DNA of 64,000 nucleotides from Brevibacillus brevis (lineage in GTDB: Bacteria > Bacillota > Bacilli > Brevibacillales > Brevibacillaceae): assembly GCF_900637055.1 (NCBI RefSeq), contig NZ_LR134338.1, forward strand, positions 1,241,001-1,305,000. The letters run 5' to 3'. Within the stretch, counting starts at the first letter, position 1. Each line of letters begins with the position of its first letter. Made by a program: the position numbers and the translations under genes. Shown piece after piece: positions 23,009 to 30,964 of this stretch. The notes under the pieces were generated by a model. The model ran no database searches, was not told the origin of the DNA, and saw only the letters and a list, made by a program, of their open reading frames with translations.

Positions 23009-23251
23009 TGCCGCCGCCGCCAAATTAGAACACGGCGGCAACGACCATCAAAATATGATTGCCGCCGCCGAATGCAGAAGATGGCGAACACCATGAATTT
23101 ATGGTCGCCGCCGCGCGGAAAAAAGCACCCCTATATATATACGCGCGATGTAATAAATAAAATAATGATTAATCTACTAGTGTAAAACGTAGTGAGAGAG
23201 AAGGTCGCCGCTGCCGTTTCTGCGGCGCCCCCTGCTCTCACGTTGACTACG
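23001..23251. other. Iteron-like repeats and hairpin, candidate replication origin
   Basis: The gap behind the primase-helicase carries repeats of the form ATGRT-n-GCCGCCGCC at 23001-23021, 23055-23070 and 23101-23115, with inverted partners (CGGCGGCAACGACCAT, 23033-23048). An AT-rich stretch follows (23131-23177), then a long hairpin with arms CGTAGTGAGAG and CTCTCA...ACTACG (23188-23251) enclosing GCCGC/GCGGC. Repeats plus AT-rich DNA beside the initiator gene fit an origin. The 3' end of the gene may hold further copies. Confidence 0.5.
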
Positions 23252-23281
23252 TAAGCGCGAGAGAAAAGGGAGAGAAAAATC

Positions 23282-23521
23282 ATGACGAAAAAATATTGGG
23301 AAAATGAAACTCCCGAAACGATCGAATTCGGAAATTATTTCATGCGTTGTTTTGATAAAGCCGGAAAACTTCAATTCGGCGTAAAGATCGACGGCAAGTT
23401 TATCGTCAAATTTGTTTTGGACAGAACGGCATTGTTCTCCAGCGAAGAGGCTCCGGCCTACTTGCGAGGGACAGTAAGTGACTGGGAAGAGATGCTAGAG
23501 GATCAAAACAATGACAACTGA
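23282..23521 (+). CDS. Small phage protein, unknown
   Basis: 79 residues, starting MTKKYWENETPETIEFGNYF and ending acidic (EEMLEDQNNDN). GGGAGAG lies before the ATG. It overlaps the RusA-like gene by 11 bp. No family recognised. Confidence 0.6.
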   Translation: MTKKYWENETPETIEFGNYFMRCFDKAGKLQFGVKIDGKFIVKFVLDRTALFSSEEAPAYLRGTVSDWEEMLEDQNNDN

Positions 23522-23909
23522 ATTCTTTATGCCAATGAAAAATCCCCCGACCGTCACCCATCAACAGAAACAGGTCACGATCATAAATGACAAGCCAGTA
23601 TTTTATGAGCCTGCCGAATTGAAAGCAGCCAGGGCGAAGTTGATGGCTCACCTTGGGCGGCAAGCGCCAGAGCATATGTATACCAAACCTGTCAGGTTGA
23701 TCGTCAAGTGGTGTTTCCCGATCACAGGCAAGCGACAAGACGGGGAGTACAAGGCTACGAAACCGGATATCGACAACAGTCAGAAACTACTGTTTGACTG
23801 CATGACTGATTTGAAATTCTGGAAGGATGATGCCCTAGTGGTCAGCTTGATCGCGGAGAAGTTCTGGGCCAAACTCCCGGGAATCTATATTCGCATCGAA
23901 GAGGTATAG
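23511..23909 (+). CDS. rusA: RusA-family Holliday junction resolvase
   Basis: 132 residues. RusA-type endonucleases resolve branched DNA before packaging. The core has VRLIVKWCFPITGKRQDGEY, TKPDIDNSQKLLFDCMTDLKFWKDDALVVSL, including the conserved KPDIDN and DD acidic residues that bind Mg. The length fits. It is coupled to the gene before and lies 4 bp ahead of the next. Confidence 0.92.
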   Translation: MTTEFFMPMKNPPTVTHQQKQVTIINDKPVFYEPAELKAARAKLMAHLGRQAPEHMYTKPVRLIVKWCFPITGKRQDGEYKATKPDIDNSQKLLFDCMTDLKFWKDDALVVSLIAEKFWAKLPGIYIRIEEV

Positions 23910-23912
23910 CCT

Positions 23913-24152
23913 ATGGATTACAAAGCCTTTTACGACGATGTTGTCGGCTGGATCAATCAGGCAAACCAGGCTGCTGTTATGTATGGGATGCATACCGAGC
24001 AGTTCTGGGCATGGGTGGCCGACTCAAGCGCTGCTATCAGCAAGAAGTATCGGGACAATCCGCTGGTCATTAAACAAATGCTCATGCTCGTTAACTGGCT
24101 TGAAGAAGCGTATGAGAATAATGCACATGGGGGAAAGGGGATTAAACAATGA
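23913..24152 (+). CDS. Small helical phage protein, unknown
   Basis: 79 residues, mostly helical (YDDVVGWINQANQAAVMYGM, VIKQMLMLVNWLEEAYENN). It overlaps the sigma-factor gene by 4 bp (ATGA). No recognised motif; it could be a partner of the sigma factor, but this is only from position. Confidence 0.6.
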   Translation: MDYKAFYDDVVGWINQANQAAVMYGMHTEQFWAWVADSSAAISKKYRDNPLVIKQMLMLVNWLEEAYENNAHGGKGIKQ

Positions 24153-24664
24153 ACGCTGTAATGAGCGACGACATTGATACGCTAGTTCGGAACAGTTTGC
24201 CATTCGTTCACCATATCTTGAAAAATTATTATCCGCCTACTGGCTTTGATTACGATGACCTTTTTCAAGTTGGATGCATTGGACTTATTCAAGCCGCAAG
24301 AAAGTTTGATCCGTCTCTGGGCTTTAAATTCACGACGTATGCAGGAGTATGGATTGAGAATGAGATAAGAAAAGCCATCCGTATGCAAATGACCGCGAAG
24401 CGGACAGGTGATGTCATTTCCATGGATTGGGTCGGTAATGAAGAGGAATCACTGGCGGATTTACTCGCAAACTTTGATTCGGTGGAAGAAGAGGTCGAAG
24501 CTAAAAGGTTGTTCACGGAGCTGATCCGTCAAGAGCCAGATATCACCTTGCTTGCTTTGGAGGGATACACTCAAAAAGAGATTGGGCGAAAGCTAGGGAT
24601 GAGCCAGGTCAACGTGTCTAGGAAACTAAAAAACATGAAAAATGTTGCAGTAGCCTTGTGCTGA
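24149..24664 (+). CDS. Phage-encoded sigma-70-family factor
   Basis: 171 residues. Region 2 includes PPTGFDYDDLFQVGCIGLIQAARKFD and FKFTTYAGVWIENEIRKAIR (about residues 30-85). Region 4 is the C-terminal HTH LALEGYTQKEIGRKLGMSQVNVSRKLKNMKN. The spacing is that of SigF/SigB/Xpf-type alternative factors. It is likely to direct host polymerase to middle or late phage promoters, working with the ArpU-like gene downstream. Confidence 0.9.
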   Translation: MNAVMSDDIDTLVRNSLPFVHHILKNYYPPTGFDYDDLFQVGCIGLIQAARKFDPSLGFKFTTYAGVWIENEIRKAIRMQMTAKRTGDVISMDWVGNEEESLADLLANFDSVEEEVEAKRLFTELIRQEPDITLLALEGYTQKEIGRKLGMSQVNVSRKLKNMKNVAVALC

Positions 24665-24671
24665 ATCAGTC

Positions 24672-25235
24672 ATGGTAAGCAAAGCGAGAATTGTTGGACG
24701 AACCAGGAGACGTGGTGATATCCGTTTTCCACATAACGAAGAGGCTATGGAGCCGAGCGAGGTTATTACCTATCGGCTCTCTCCAGAAGAAATGGAACGT
24801 CTCGTGAAGGGAGATAAGAATACGATGGGTGCTGCAACGAAAAGTAGGAAGGATTTGACCAAAGAGGTCTACCTGAAATTGGTCAAGCAAGGCAAAATCG
24901 ATTCGCATATTCGTAAGGAATACGGACTTTCGAGTTGGACGCAATTGAAACGGATGAAAGAAAACTGGGGAATACTAGAGGCGTCTGGCGCTGGTAATAA
25001 ACGCGATGCAGCTCCTGTAGAAGTTTCGCTTGAAGAAGTTATGGCCAGAATGGACGAATTGGCCGCTGAACATGCAGAAACAAAAAAACAGTTGAATGAG
25101 CTCCGAGAAATGCTCACCCAACTGAAACAGGAAATGAAATTACCTAATCGTCAGTATATCCCGAATGTCGATGAAAAGTCTAACAATGACAGAACAATTG
25201 AGCTGATGCGAGCGTTACTGAAAGAGCTACTTTGA
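24672..25235 (+). CDS. Phage protein with C-terminal coiled coil, unknown
   Basis: 187 residues. It has a basic N-terminus, a short helical part (LTKEVYLKLVKQGKIDSHIRKEYGLSS, HTH-like) and a coiled coil at about 115-155 (MARMDELAAEHAETKKQLNEL). ATG 24672 has no good site; ATG 24747 (MEPSEVITYRLSPEEME) is an alternative start. It may be a DNA-binding protein; no family is named. Confidence 0.55.
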   Translation: MVSKARIVGRTRRRGDIRFPHNEEAMEPSEVITYRLSPEEMERLVKGDKNTMGAATKSRKDLTKEVYLKLVKQGKIDSHIRKEYGLSSWTQLKRMKENWGILEASGAGNKRDAAPVEVSLEEVMARMDELAAEHAETKKQLNELREMLTQLKQEMKLPNRQYIPNVDEKSNNDRTIELMRALLKELL

Positions 25236-25350
25236 ATTAACAAATCGGTAACTGGTTGTAAAATTCTCGGTTTTTAGGAGAAATGGTTGTAATGACTTTT
25301 GTCAAGATTAACTCGAATTATTCCAAAAATTATTCTTGGGAGTGTTTTGG

Positions 25351-25659
25351 ATGAGCATATCAAATTTCCGAGTTCTAGGTGGAGAAAAGAACTACAGTGG
25401 CATGACAAGCGAATTAGCAAAGGATGAAGCAGCATATGCGGGTGTGAAAGCTTTCGCTTGGTTTGACATGTTGAAAGGAAAAATGAAGCCCATAAGATGG
25501 TACAAGCCTACCAAGAAAGGCACTCGGGTGAAATTCGAAATGATTGCATCGCAGGAAATCTATGACACAAGCTACGGCGAGTTTGAAGGATACCTCAAGC
25601 ACATCAATGAGAAGTATAGCCTTGGGTTGGAAGTAACCAGCGATCAAAGAGCAGTATAA
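25351..25659 (+). CDS. Phage protein, unknown
   Basis: 102 residues from ATG 25351 with GGGAG about 8 nt upstream. It is rich in aromatic residues (AFAWFDMLKGKMKPIRWYKP) and has GEFEGYLKHINEKYSLGLEV at the end. A gap of 115 bp precedes it and shows no clear promoter. Function not recognised. Confidence 0.55.
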   Translation: MSISNFRVLGGEKNYSGMTSELAKDEAAYAGVKAFAWFDMLKGKMKPIRWYKPTKKGTRVKFEMIASQEIYDTSYGEFEGYLKHINEKYSLGLEVTSDQRAV

Positions 25660-25687
25660 ATACTTTTGAAAATAGGGGGATTGTACG

Positions 25688-26452
25688 ATGAGTGTAAAAC
25701 TGTATGTTTCCGAAGGATCAAAGCGCGTAGAGCTTGAGTTGAGTAAAGCGAATAACCTGCAGGTGTTAAACATCATTCAAGGGATGTTTGGGTTCTTGGG
25801 ATACGAGCTGAAAGAAATCACAAAGCCGATTCAGCAAAGTATGAGTTACGGCCCGATTTTTTCTGATCCAGGAGCGCCAAATAAAGAGGAGCCTATTGTT
25901 GAATCGAAAGGTATCCCAATACCCTTTGTACCCTTTGAGATGCCGGAAGCTTCCGAAGAAGTGGACAAGCAGGTAAAGGGATTGCGACAGCTACCGCTCA
26001 TTAATGGCGGACATACTTTGTCTCAGTCTCTTGGAGAAAAGTTGGGGCCGCTTCTTGGGTTGGAAGTGAAGGAGGGCGCGGCCTGGGTGGATGGATCGGA
26101 AAATCCAATTGTTCCTAAAGAGAGCCAATCTCATATGACCATACCACTTGAAGAATCACTCATTGATCCAACTAAGGAGTATCCGGCTATTCGGAACATC
26201 AATGGAGTACCGCACTATCAAACATACGTTTATTGCAAAAATCAAAAATGCCAGAAACGAAAAAAAGTGTTCGTGAAGGAATTGCAGTTGTCCGTCTATT
26301 GCCCTGAATGCAATACGAAGCATGTCAGACGTGATGCGACGAATGGAGGTTTTCCTGAACAGGACGATTTCGGGAACTATTTCAAAGCGGATCGGCTCTG
26401 GGTGGAGAACCACAAACCTCATCACGAGAGAATCAAAAGCCCGTTGAAATAA
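25688..26452 (+). CDS. Phage protein with C-terminal zinc ribbon
   Basis: 254 residues. An N-terminal alpha/beta part (KLYVSEGSKRVELELSKANN) is followed by a Pro- and Glu-rich middle and a C-terminal CKNQKCQKRKKVFVKE...YCPECNTKHVRRD zinc ribbon. GGGGGA lies before the ATG. It could bind nucleic acid or a transcription complex just ahead of the late regulator; the role is unknown. Confidence 0.6.
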   Translation: MSVKLYVSEGSKRVELELSKANNLQVLNIIQGMFGFLGYELKEITKPIQQSMSYGPIFSDPGAPNKEEPIVESKGIPIPFVPFEMPEASEEVDKQVKGLRQLPLINGGHTLSQSLGEKLGPLLGLEVKEGAAWVDGSENPIVPKESQSHMTIPLEESLIDPTKEYPAIRNINGVPHYQTYVYCKNQKCQKRKKVFVKELQLSVYCPECNTKHVRRDATNGGFPEQDDFGNYFKADRLWVENHKPHHERIKSPLK

Positions 26453-26475
26453 ACAGCAAAGTGGAGGTGGTCGCC

Positions 26476-27012
26476 TTGAATCAAAGACTAGCAGAAGAAG
26501 TAACCAAGCTGTCTGCGGAAACTGCGGTTAAGGCAGCGATAGAGTTTCTTGAAAAAGAGAAACAGAAGCAGCAAAAAGAAAAACGGGACTGGCGGCTCCG
26601 GAATACAAAGCTGTTGTTGAAACACTATCGGTCGTTTGTGAGCCATGTAGAAGGAGCCAAGGAAAAGGTCACAGCTCATGATTATGCCGAAGCCATAGAA
26701 AGCCTGCACTCCAAGGAGTTAGCACTGGAGTCAATCAAGCGAAGTACGCAAAGGACGATGGTCATGGTCAGGTTCGTTCAAAGAATGGTGACTGTCTATA
26801 AGGCAACGTGCGAAAAATCGGGGCAACAAGAGGACCTCCGACGATATCGAATTATTGAAAACATGTACATTTCCGAAGAAAAATTTACAGCCGAGGAAAT
26901 AGCCGAATGCGAAAAAATTGACGTCAGCACAGTTTATCGAAACATTAATGAGGCGGCCAAAACCTTGTCAGTGCTGATTTTTGGGGTAGATGGGGTTGAG
27001 CTTTTCGGGTGA
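26476..27012 (+). CDS. ArpU-like late transcription regulator
   Basis: 178 residues. The N-terminal half is helical and charged (KEKQKQQKEKRDWRLRNTKLLLKHYRSF). The C-terminal half has YRIIENMYISEEKFTAEEIAECEKIDVSTVYRNINEAAKTLSVLIFGV, the HTH of the ArpU/LmaC/RinA-like late regulators placed just upstream of terminase genes. A TTG start at 26476 is used since GGAGGTGG lies 5 nt before it. It probably activates the late operon; a candidate target lies at 27009-27068. Confidence 0.78.
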   Translation: MNQRLAEEVTKLSAETAVKAAIEFLEKEKQKQQKEKRDWRLRNTKLLLKHYRSFVSHVEGAKEKVTAHDYAEAIESLHSKELALESIKRSTQRTMVMVRFVQRMVTVYKATCEKSGQQEDLRRYRIIENMYISEEKFTAEEIAECEKIDVSTVYRNINEAAKTLSVLIFGVDGVELFG

Positions 27013-27068
27013 GAAAAGCGTGAGAAAAAGACGCTATTACCGCGCCAATCGTTCCGTGTTACTATGAT
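27009..27068 (+). promoter_or_regulatory. Candidate late promoter with direct repeats
   Basis: GTGAGAAAA occurs twice (27009-27017 and 27020-27028), 11 bp apart, i.e. one helical turn. The -10-like TATGAT is at 27063-27068 and no good -35 is present. This is the arrangement expected of an activator-dependent promoter. Confidence 0.45.
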
Positions 27069-27101
27069 AACATCGAAAAAATATGAATAGCGAAACGTGG
27101 G

Positions 27102-27129
27102 AGCCATCCGGTCTATCGGATGGCTTTTT
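27102..27129 (+). terminator. Terminator between regulatory and late regions
   Basis: AGCCATCCG / CGGATGGCT with a 6-nt loop followed by TTTTG. A late transcript starting near 27075 would have to read through it, or antitermination may apply. Confidence 0.85.
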
Positions 27130-27162
27130 GCGTGGTATAACTCAAAAACGAAGGTGATGATC

Positions 27163-28119
27163 GTGGTTATAAACGGACTGAAATTATCAGAATGGGCAGA
27201 TCGTTACAGAAAATTGTCCCCCGAATCATCAGGGGAAACAGGTCAATGGCGAACTGACCGCGTCCCCTATCAACGTGAAATCCTAGATGCTATTACCGAT
27301 CAGAGTGTGGAGTCAGTAGTCGTGATGTCATCTGCTATGATGGGCATGACAGAGATGCTGCTAAATGCGATCGGCTATTACATCGACTATGATCCTGCCC
27401 CCATCATGGTAGTTCAGCCGACATTGGAAATGGCTCGAGCATTCTCAGAGAATCGGCTTGCTCCCATATTGCGTGATACGCAGGTGCTCAGTGACAAAAT
27501 GGACGATAAGGGCATCAGAAACACAGTTCTTCATAAAACATTCCATGGTGGTCATATCACAATCACTGGAGCAAACTCAGCATCAAGTTTAGCAAGTCGG
27601 CCGATTCGAATTCTATTGGCAGATGAGATTGATCGTTACCCAATTTTGGCTGAGGGTGACCCTTTATGTATGGCTGAAAAAAGAACGACAACCTTCCGAG
27701 ATCGGAAAAAGGTTTTTGTCTCTACGCCAACGGCTAGAAGCACTAGCCGAATCGAGAGAGCTTACGAAAACTCTACGAAAGAACAATGGTGTCTGCCTTG
27801 TCCAGACTGTGACGAGCACCAGCCATTAGAGTGGGGAAGAATTCATGTTGAAGATGCAACCATGGCATGCAAATACTGCGGTTCGCAGTTCGATGAATCA
27901 ACATGGAAGACCCGGCAGGGGGAAGGCAAATGGATGGCTCAATCTGTTACTCTCAAGGTTCGTGGTTTCCATCTCAACGAGTTAGCTTCACCATGGAAAC
28001 GTTGGACGACGATCATAGAGGAATTCCATAAGGCAAAGGAGCAAGCTGAGGTTGGCAACATGGAGCCATTGAAGTGGTGGGTCAATGCAAGCCTTGGAGA
28101 AGCCTGGTCAGATCAGTAA
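27163..28119 (+). CDS. Terminase-large-subunit paralogue, ATPase domain only, Walker A lost
   Basis: 318 residues that align with the N-terminal half of the TerL at 28822, about half of positions identical. Shared features are LSEWADRYRKLSPESS, GGHITITGANSASSLASRPIRILLADE (Walker B DE kept) and the CPDC/CKYC zinc-like cysteines. In place of GSQVGKT it has SSAMMGMT, so the Walker A Lys is Met. It ends cleanly at the linker before the nuclease domain. GTG 27163 is used because AAGGTG lies 6 nt upstream; earlier starts fall within the terminator hairpin. The frame is intact, which argues for a retained function rather than a dead relic. Confidence 0.85.
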   Translation: MVINGLKLSEWADRYRKLSPESSGETGQWRTDRVPYQREILDAITDQSVESVVVMSSAMMGMTEMLLNAIGYYIDYDPAPIMVVQPTLEMARAFSENRLAPILRDTQVLSDKMDDKGIRNTVLHKTFHGGHITITGANSASSLASRPIRILLADEIDRYPILAEGDPLCMAEKRTTTFRDRKKVFVSTPTARSTSRIERAYENSTKEQWCLPCPDCDEHQPLEWGRIHVEDATMACKYCGSQFDESTWKTRQGEGKWMAQSVTLKVRGFHLNELASPWKRWTTIIEEFHKAKEQAEVGNMEPLKWWVNASLGEAWSDQ

Positions 28120-28243
28120 AATGGCGTGTCAATAGGTACTTCCAGACAGTCTGATACCATGCGGGTCGATCGAGCCCCGAAATCCAGCTAGACTCAAAAT
28201 TTTAAAGTCACTTCCTATTCACTGATCGTTGCTACTACTGAAA

Positions 28244-28306
28244 AAATCGCTTCATCTACTGTCCCGATCTGCCTTGGGTCAAGAAGAGGAAGCGATTTGC
28301 CTTTTT
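28244..28306 (+). terminator. Terminator-like hairpin before terS
   Basis: AAATCGCTTC (28244-28253) and GAAGCGATTT (28289-28298) form a perfect 10-bp stem with a long loop, followed by GCCTTTTT. It separates the terminase paralogue from terS. The 120 bp before it (28120-28243) hold no gene. Confidence 0.6.
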
Positions 28307-28331
28307 ACTTCCGAAAGAAAGGAGAGAAATC

Positions 28332-28841
28332 ATGGATATGATTGTGGGTACTCAGCAGCTGGCCGATGTGATCGGAAAAACCCCAAAATGGGTAAATACA
28401 CTTACCCGTGAGGGTGTCCTCGAACAGATCAGCAGAGGAAAATACGATCTAGCCGACAACGTTCAGCGGTACATCAAATACGTGCAGCATTCGAGTGACA
28501 ACACTGATGTGATATACAACGATGAAAAAGCCCTACATGAACGCGCCAAGCGGAAAATTGCCGAATTGGAGCTGGCTGAAAAAGAATTGTCGCTCATTCA
28601 GATGGATGAAGTGGTGAAGATCCTGGAGCGGATGGTCGGTCTATTCAAAGCACGTTGCCTCACAATTCCATCGAAAGTATCTCCTTTACTCCAATATGAA
28701 ACAGAACTGCCGGTAATCGTGGGGATTTTGCAAAAAGAGATCAAAGAAGCATTGCAAGAGCTGGCCGATCATTACGCCTACTTTGCCGAGAAGGGTACGG
28801 TTGAAACAACTGGTGAAGAGCATGAACCAGAAACATCGTAG
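28332..28841 (+). CDS. terS: Terminase small subunit (Nu1-like)
   Basis: 169 residues. It has an N-terminal winged HTH (GTQQLADVIGKTPKWVNTLTREGVLEQISRGKYDL), then a helical oligomerisation part rich in Lys and Glu (ERAKRKIAELELAEKELSLI) and a C-terminal acidic tail that would contact TerL. It recognises the phage DNA for packaging. GGAG lies 9 nt before the ATG and the gene overlaps terL by 20 bp. Confidence 0.88.
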   Translation: MDMIVGTQQLADVIGKTPKWVNTLTREGVLEQISRGKYDLADNVQRYIKYVQHSSDNTDVIYNDEKALHERAKRKIAELELAEKELSLIQMDEVVKILERMVGLFKARCLTIPSKVSPLLQYETELPVIVGILQKEIKEALQELADHYAYFAEKGTVETTGEEHEPETS

Positions 28842-30660
28842 ACTTTACCAGGCCATCGCCCAAATCGTTTCTCCTCCTACCGATTTGACAATTACTGAGT
28901 GGGCAGATGCCTACCGATATCTGTCTCCTGAATCGGCAGCGGAGGCTGGGAAGTACAGAAGCGATCGGGCGCCATATCAAAAGGGCATGATGGATGCAGT
29001 TAGTGATCCAGAAGTGGAAGAAGTAGTATTCATGATGGGATCACAGGTTGGAAAAACGCTATCGCAAGAAAACATCATCGGATATTACATTGATCAGGAC
29101 CCGTCTCCTATGATGTTGGTTGTCCCCACACTAGATATGGGAAAAAGCTTTTCAAAAGATCGACTAAGCACAATGATACGCGATACGCCAGTTCTGACTA
29201 AAAAGGTAGCTGATTCGAAAGCCAAAGATTCAGGAAATACCATCTTGCACAAATCATTCCCAGGCGGTCATATCACCATTGTGGGTAGTAATTCCCCGGC
29301 TTCCCTGGCGAGCCGTCCGATCAGGATATTGCTGGTCGATGAATTAGACCGTTTCGAGGCGACTTCTGAGGGTGACGCGTTGGACTTGGCAAGAAGACGG
29401 ACGGCCACTTTCCACAATAGAAAAATTGTAGTTGCTTCTACGCCGACAATTAAGGGCCATTCGCGGATCGAGCAGTTATACAATAACTCTTCGAAAGGTG
29501 AATGGCATCTTCCATGTCCGAAGTGTGAGGCACTTCAACCCTTGGAGTGGAATCGGATCATTTTCGATAGCGTATCGATGCGCTGCTTGCATTGTGGCTT
29601 TGATTCCCCTGAAATCGATTGGAAGAAACAGCAGATTGCCGGAAAAGGTGAATGGATACATGAATTCCCGGAACGAAAAGTAAAGGGATTCCACATGAAC
29701 GCGTTAGCGTCTCCATGGACACGCTGGCAAGAAATGATCGATGCCTTTTTGATCGCACAGGAAGAGTTGAAAAAAGGAAATCCCGAGCAGATGCAGGTTT
29801 TCGTCAATACGTTATTAAGCGAAACATGGGAGGATCGCGGTGATATTCAGGACGAAAACATTCTCCTGGAACGGCGAGAAAGCTACGATGCAGAACTACC
29901 GAACGGCGTTCTCATCCTTACAATGGCAGTCGATACCCAGAATGATCGATTAGAGTACGAAGTTGTCGGCTGGGGCAAAGAAGAAGAGTCTTGGGGAATC
30001 GAAAAAGGAGTTATCTGGGGAAAGCCAGACAATCCGCAAACATGGAGAGAGCTCGATGATAAGCGGGAACGAGTCTGGAAATTCGCCAATGGTGCGGGAC
30101 TGATTGTAGCGTGTACCTTTGTTGATTCAGGCGGTCATTACACCGATGAAGTCTATAAATACTGTGGGCAGAGACTCCAAAGCCGTGTTTTCGCCATAAA
30201 AGGGGAAGGCGGTTCAGGCCTTGAGTTAATTCGAAAGGTCTCCAAAAACAACAAATACAAGCTCCCTCTAATCCTCCTTGGTGTGGATTCTGGAAAGACG
30301 ACGATCATGCAGCGCTTGCTGATCCAAGAGCCAGGACCGCACTATTTTCATTTCCCGATTGAGGAAGAGCGCGGATATGATCAGATTTATTTCAAAGGTC
30401 TTGTTTCTGAGCGGCAAGTGTTTCGAAGAAAGAATGGCCAAACGGTCATGGTTTGGGAAAATGTCGCCAAAGACAAGAGGAATGAGCCGCTGGATTTACG
30501 GGTCTATAGTCTTGCAGCGTTGCGTTTGCTGAAACCAGACTTTGAAGCACTCGAAAAACGCTTGCGAGAAACCGATCCTCCCGTAAAACATACAGCTGCA
30601 GCAAAGCAGATATCAGGCCAGCAAGCAAAGCAGCTAGTCAAGCGCTCAAAACTTTGGTGA
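28822..30660 (+). CDS. terL: Terminase large subunit, GpA family
   Basis: 612-residue packaging motor and nuclease. It has an ATPase domain with Walker A GSQVGKT at about residues 72-78, Walker B ILLVDELD, a zinc-like CPKC/CLHC insert, and the nuclease domain from about 340 (MAVDTQNDRLEYEVVGWG, VDSGGHYTDEVYKYC, GVDSGKTTI). The GpA family is typical of lambda-like and several Gram-positive myoviruses. ATG 28822 is preferred, 20 bp inside terS; an earlier ATG-like start at 28783 would lengthen the overlap. Confidence 0.93.
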   Translation: MNQKHRRLYQAIAQIVSPPTDLTITEWADAYRYLSPESAAEAGKYRSDRAPYQKGMMDAVSDPEVEEVVFMMGSQVGKTLSQENIIGYYIDQDPSPMMLVVPTLDMGKSFSKDRLSTMIRDTPVLTKKVADSKAKDSGNTILHKSFPGGHITIVGSNSPASLASRPIRILLVDELDRFEATSEGDALDLARRRTATFHNRKIVVASTPTIKGHSRIEQLYNNSSKGEWHLPCPKCEALQPLEWNRIIFDSVSMRCLHCGFDSPEIDWKKQQIAGKGEWIHEFPERKVKGFHMNALASPWTRWQEMIDAFLIAQEELKKGNPEQMQVFVNTLLSETWEDRGDIQDENILLERRESYDAELPNGVLILTMAVDTQNDRLEYEVVGWGKEEESWGIEKGVIWGKPDNPQTWRELDDKRERVWKFANGAGLIVACTFVDSGGHYTDEVYKYCGQRLQSRVFAIKGEGGSGLELIRKVSKNNKYKLPLILLGVDSGKTTIMQRLLIQEPGPHYFHFPIEEERGYDQIYFKGLVSERQVFRRKNGQTVMVWENVAKDKRNEPLDLRVYSLAALRLLKPDFEALEKRLRETDPPVKHTAAAKQISGQQAKQLVKRSKLW

Positions 30661-30673
30661 GGGGGTGTAGGAT

Positions 30674-30949
30674 ATGGCTTATGATCCACGGCAGCAGAAA
30701 AGGATACAAGATGAATTAGAAATTGTTAAAGACCGCCTGAGTAAATACTACGAGGCTGAAACGGCTATTTTAACAGGCGCACAGGAATACCGAATTGGCT
30801 CAAGGAATTTGCGTCGCGGCGACTTGAAACTCATTAAAGATGAGATCGAGAAGTTACAAGACCGGAAAAACGAACTGGAAAATGCATTAACAACGGGTGA
30901 GAGTCCATCAAAGCGAAAAGCATTCCGAGTCATCTATCGAGATTTGTAA
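30674..30949 (+). CDS. Head-tail joining protein, gpW/DUF6148-like
   Basis: 91 residues. The sequence EAETAILTGAQEYRIGSRNLRRGDLKLIKDEIEKL carries the pattern of small gpW-like connectors that plug the portal. It sits between terL and portal as is usual in lambda-like heads. GGGGGTG precedes the start. Confidence 0.75.
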   Translation: MAYDPRQQKRIQDELEIVKDRLSKYYEAETAILTGAQEYRIGSRNLRRGDLKLIKDEIEKLQDRKNELENALTTGESPSKRKAFRVIYRDL

Positions 30950-30964
30950 GGGGGTGAGTAATTT

